A DNA stretch of 13,831 nt from an uncultured Oscillospiraceae bacterium (GTDB lineage Bacteria > Bacillota > Clostridia > Oscillospirales > Acutalibacteraceae): assembly GCA_910588415.1 (NCBI GenBank), contig CAJUPK010000057.1, positions 1 to 13,831 of the forward strand, in the 5' to 3' direction. Both the position numbers and the translations under genes were made by a program. Numbering within the stretch: position 1 is the stretch's first letter; each line of letters opens with the position of its first letter. Of the stretch, positions 13,536 to 13,831 are shown one piece after another. The notes beneath the pieces were generated by a model. The model saw only the letters and a program-made list of their open reading frames with translations. It was not told the origin of the DNA and did not search any database.

Positions 13536-13831
13536 GCAACAGGCAGTTGCTCAAGGGGAAGGGCTCTGAGCCGGGAGATTAGTATATACTAAGATTTTGA
13601 GAGCCAGTTTACGCGGTCCAGGGGCGGGGAAGATTGCCAGTGGCAATCGTTCTGACCCGGCCGAGCCGCCGAGTTGGCAGCCAACTCGACGAGACCACAT
13701 ATAAGCGTCAGCCCTTCTAGCCATTTTCTATAGAAAATGGCTAACTTGTCTGCCGACGTTTCTGGCGCTTTCGCGCAAGACCGTGGAGCTCCGCCCCACA
13801 CCCCGCAAGGGGAACCAGTTCCCCTTGACCC
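13536..13831. repeat. Cluster of short palindromes
   Basis: Seen palindromes: GCAAC/GTTGC (13536-13550); GGCTC-T-GAGCC (13562-13572); TTAGTATATACTAA (13579-13592); GATTGCCA-G-TGGCAATC (13632-13648); 9-bp arms CGAGTTGGC/GCCAACTCG about one base (13670-13688); a perfect 26-bp palindrome with no spacer (13718-13743, half TAGCCATTTTCTA); CAAGGGGAAC-CA-GTTCCCCTTG (13806-13827). The sequences differ while the shape is kept. No gene is supported in the stretch; a 70-residue frame through it is probably not coding. Confidence 0.7.
13581..13590. promoter_or_regulatory. Palindrome AGTATATACT upstream of the regulator gene
   Basis: It is part of the 14-bp perfect palindrome TTAGTATATACTAA (13579-13592), 103 bases upstream of the regulator start. 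It is identical over 10 bases to 2991-3000 in the surface-protein leader. It is a candidate operator, possibly autoregulatory. Confidence 0.35.

Noticed and set aside
13589..13801. 70-residue minus-strand frame
   Set aside because: It runs through at least three palindromes, has no clear ribosome site, and is more likely translated repeat DNA.
1..13831. CRISPR array, tRNA or rRNA
   Set aside because: No regularly spaced identical repeats and no tRNA- or rRNA-like sequence seen on either strand.

Overview
All convincing genes in this window lie on the minus strand. The base composition is GC-rich. The gene content (RNase M5, an Rnf complex in the clostridial arrangement, a secreted Ig-like surface protein, an HTH plus zinc-ribbon regulator) points to a Gram-positive anaerobe of the Clostridia, probably Oscillospiraceae/Oscillospirales. 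That placement is inferred from gene content and style; no search was run.

In minus-strand transcription order (right to left), the window starts with an upstream stretch packed with short palindromes (13536-13831). Next comes a small XRE-type regulator with a four-cysteine zinc-ribbon tail (13017-13475), closed by a strong bidirectional terminator. A good sigma-A-type promoter (12769-12797) then drives rnfC (11343-12686). A 533-base spacer follows. It holds two adjoining inverted-repeat elements of the same family and several hairpins. After it come rnfD, rnfG, rnfE and rnfA, with translational-coupling overlaps at the D/G and G/E joints. A likely terminator follows rnfA, then the 5'-truncated remnant of an ABC-transporter solute-binding protein, and only then rnfB. 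The Rnf set (C, D, G, E, A, B) is therefore complete but physically interrupted twice.

Rnf is a membrane ferredoxin:NAD+ oxidoreductase that couples electron transfer to ion export. RnfC and RnfB carry the iron-sulfur and NADH/FMN chemistry, RnfD and RnfG carry covalent FMN, and RnfA/RnfE form the membrane core.

Downstream of rnfB is a second unit: a structured leader, holA (DNA polymerase III delta), rnmV (RNase M5, overlapping holA by one base), and a protein with a HEPN-like helical domain joined to a CBS pair. A 19-bp perfect inverted repeat followed by a T-run closes this unit. At the left end is the N-terminal 976 residues of a large secreted repeat protein whose gene leaves the window. 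A long open frame on the opposite strand of that gene is an artefact of codon use.

The least explained parts are the twin inverted-repeat elements splitting rnfC from rnfD, the palindrome cluster at the right end, a palindrome (AGTATATACT) shared by the leaders of the surface-protein and regulator genes, and the HEPN-CBS fusion.
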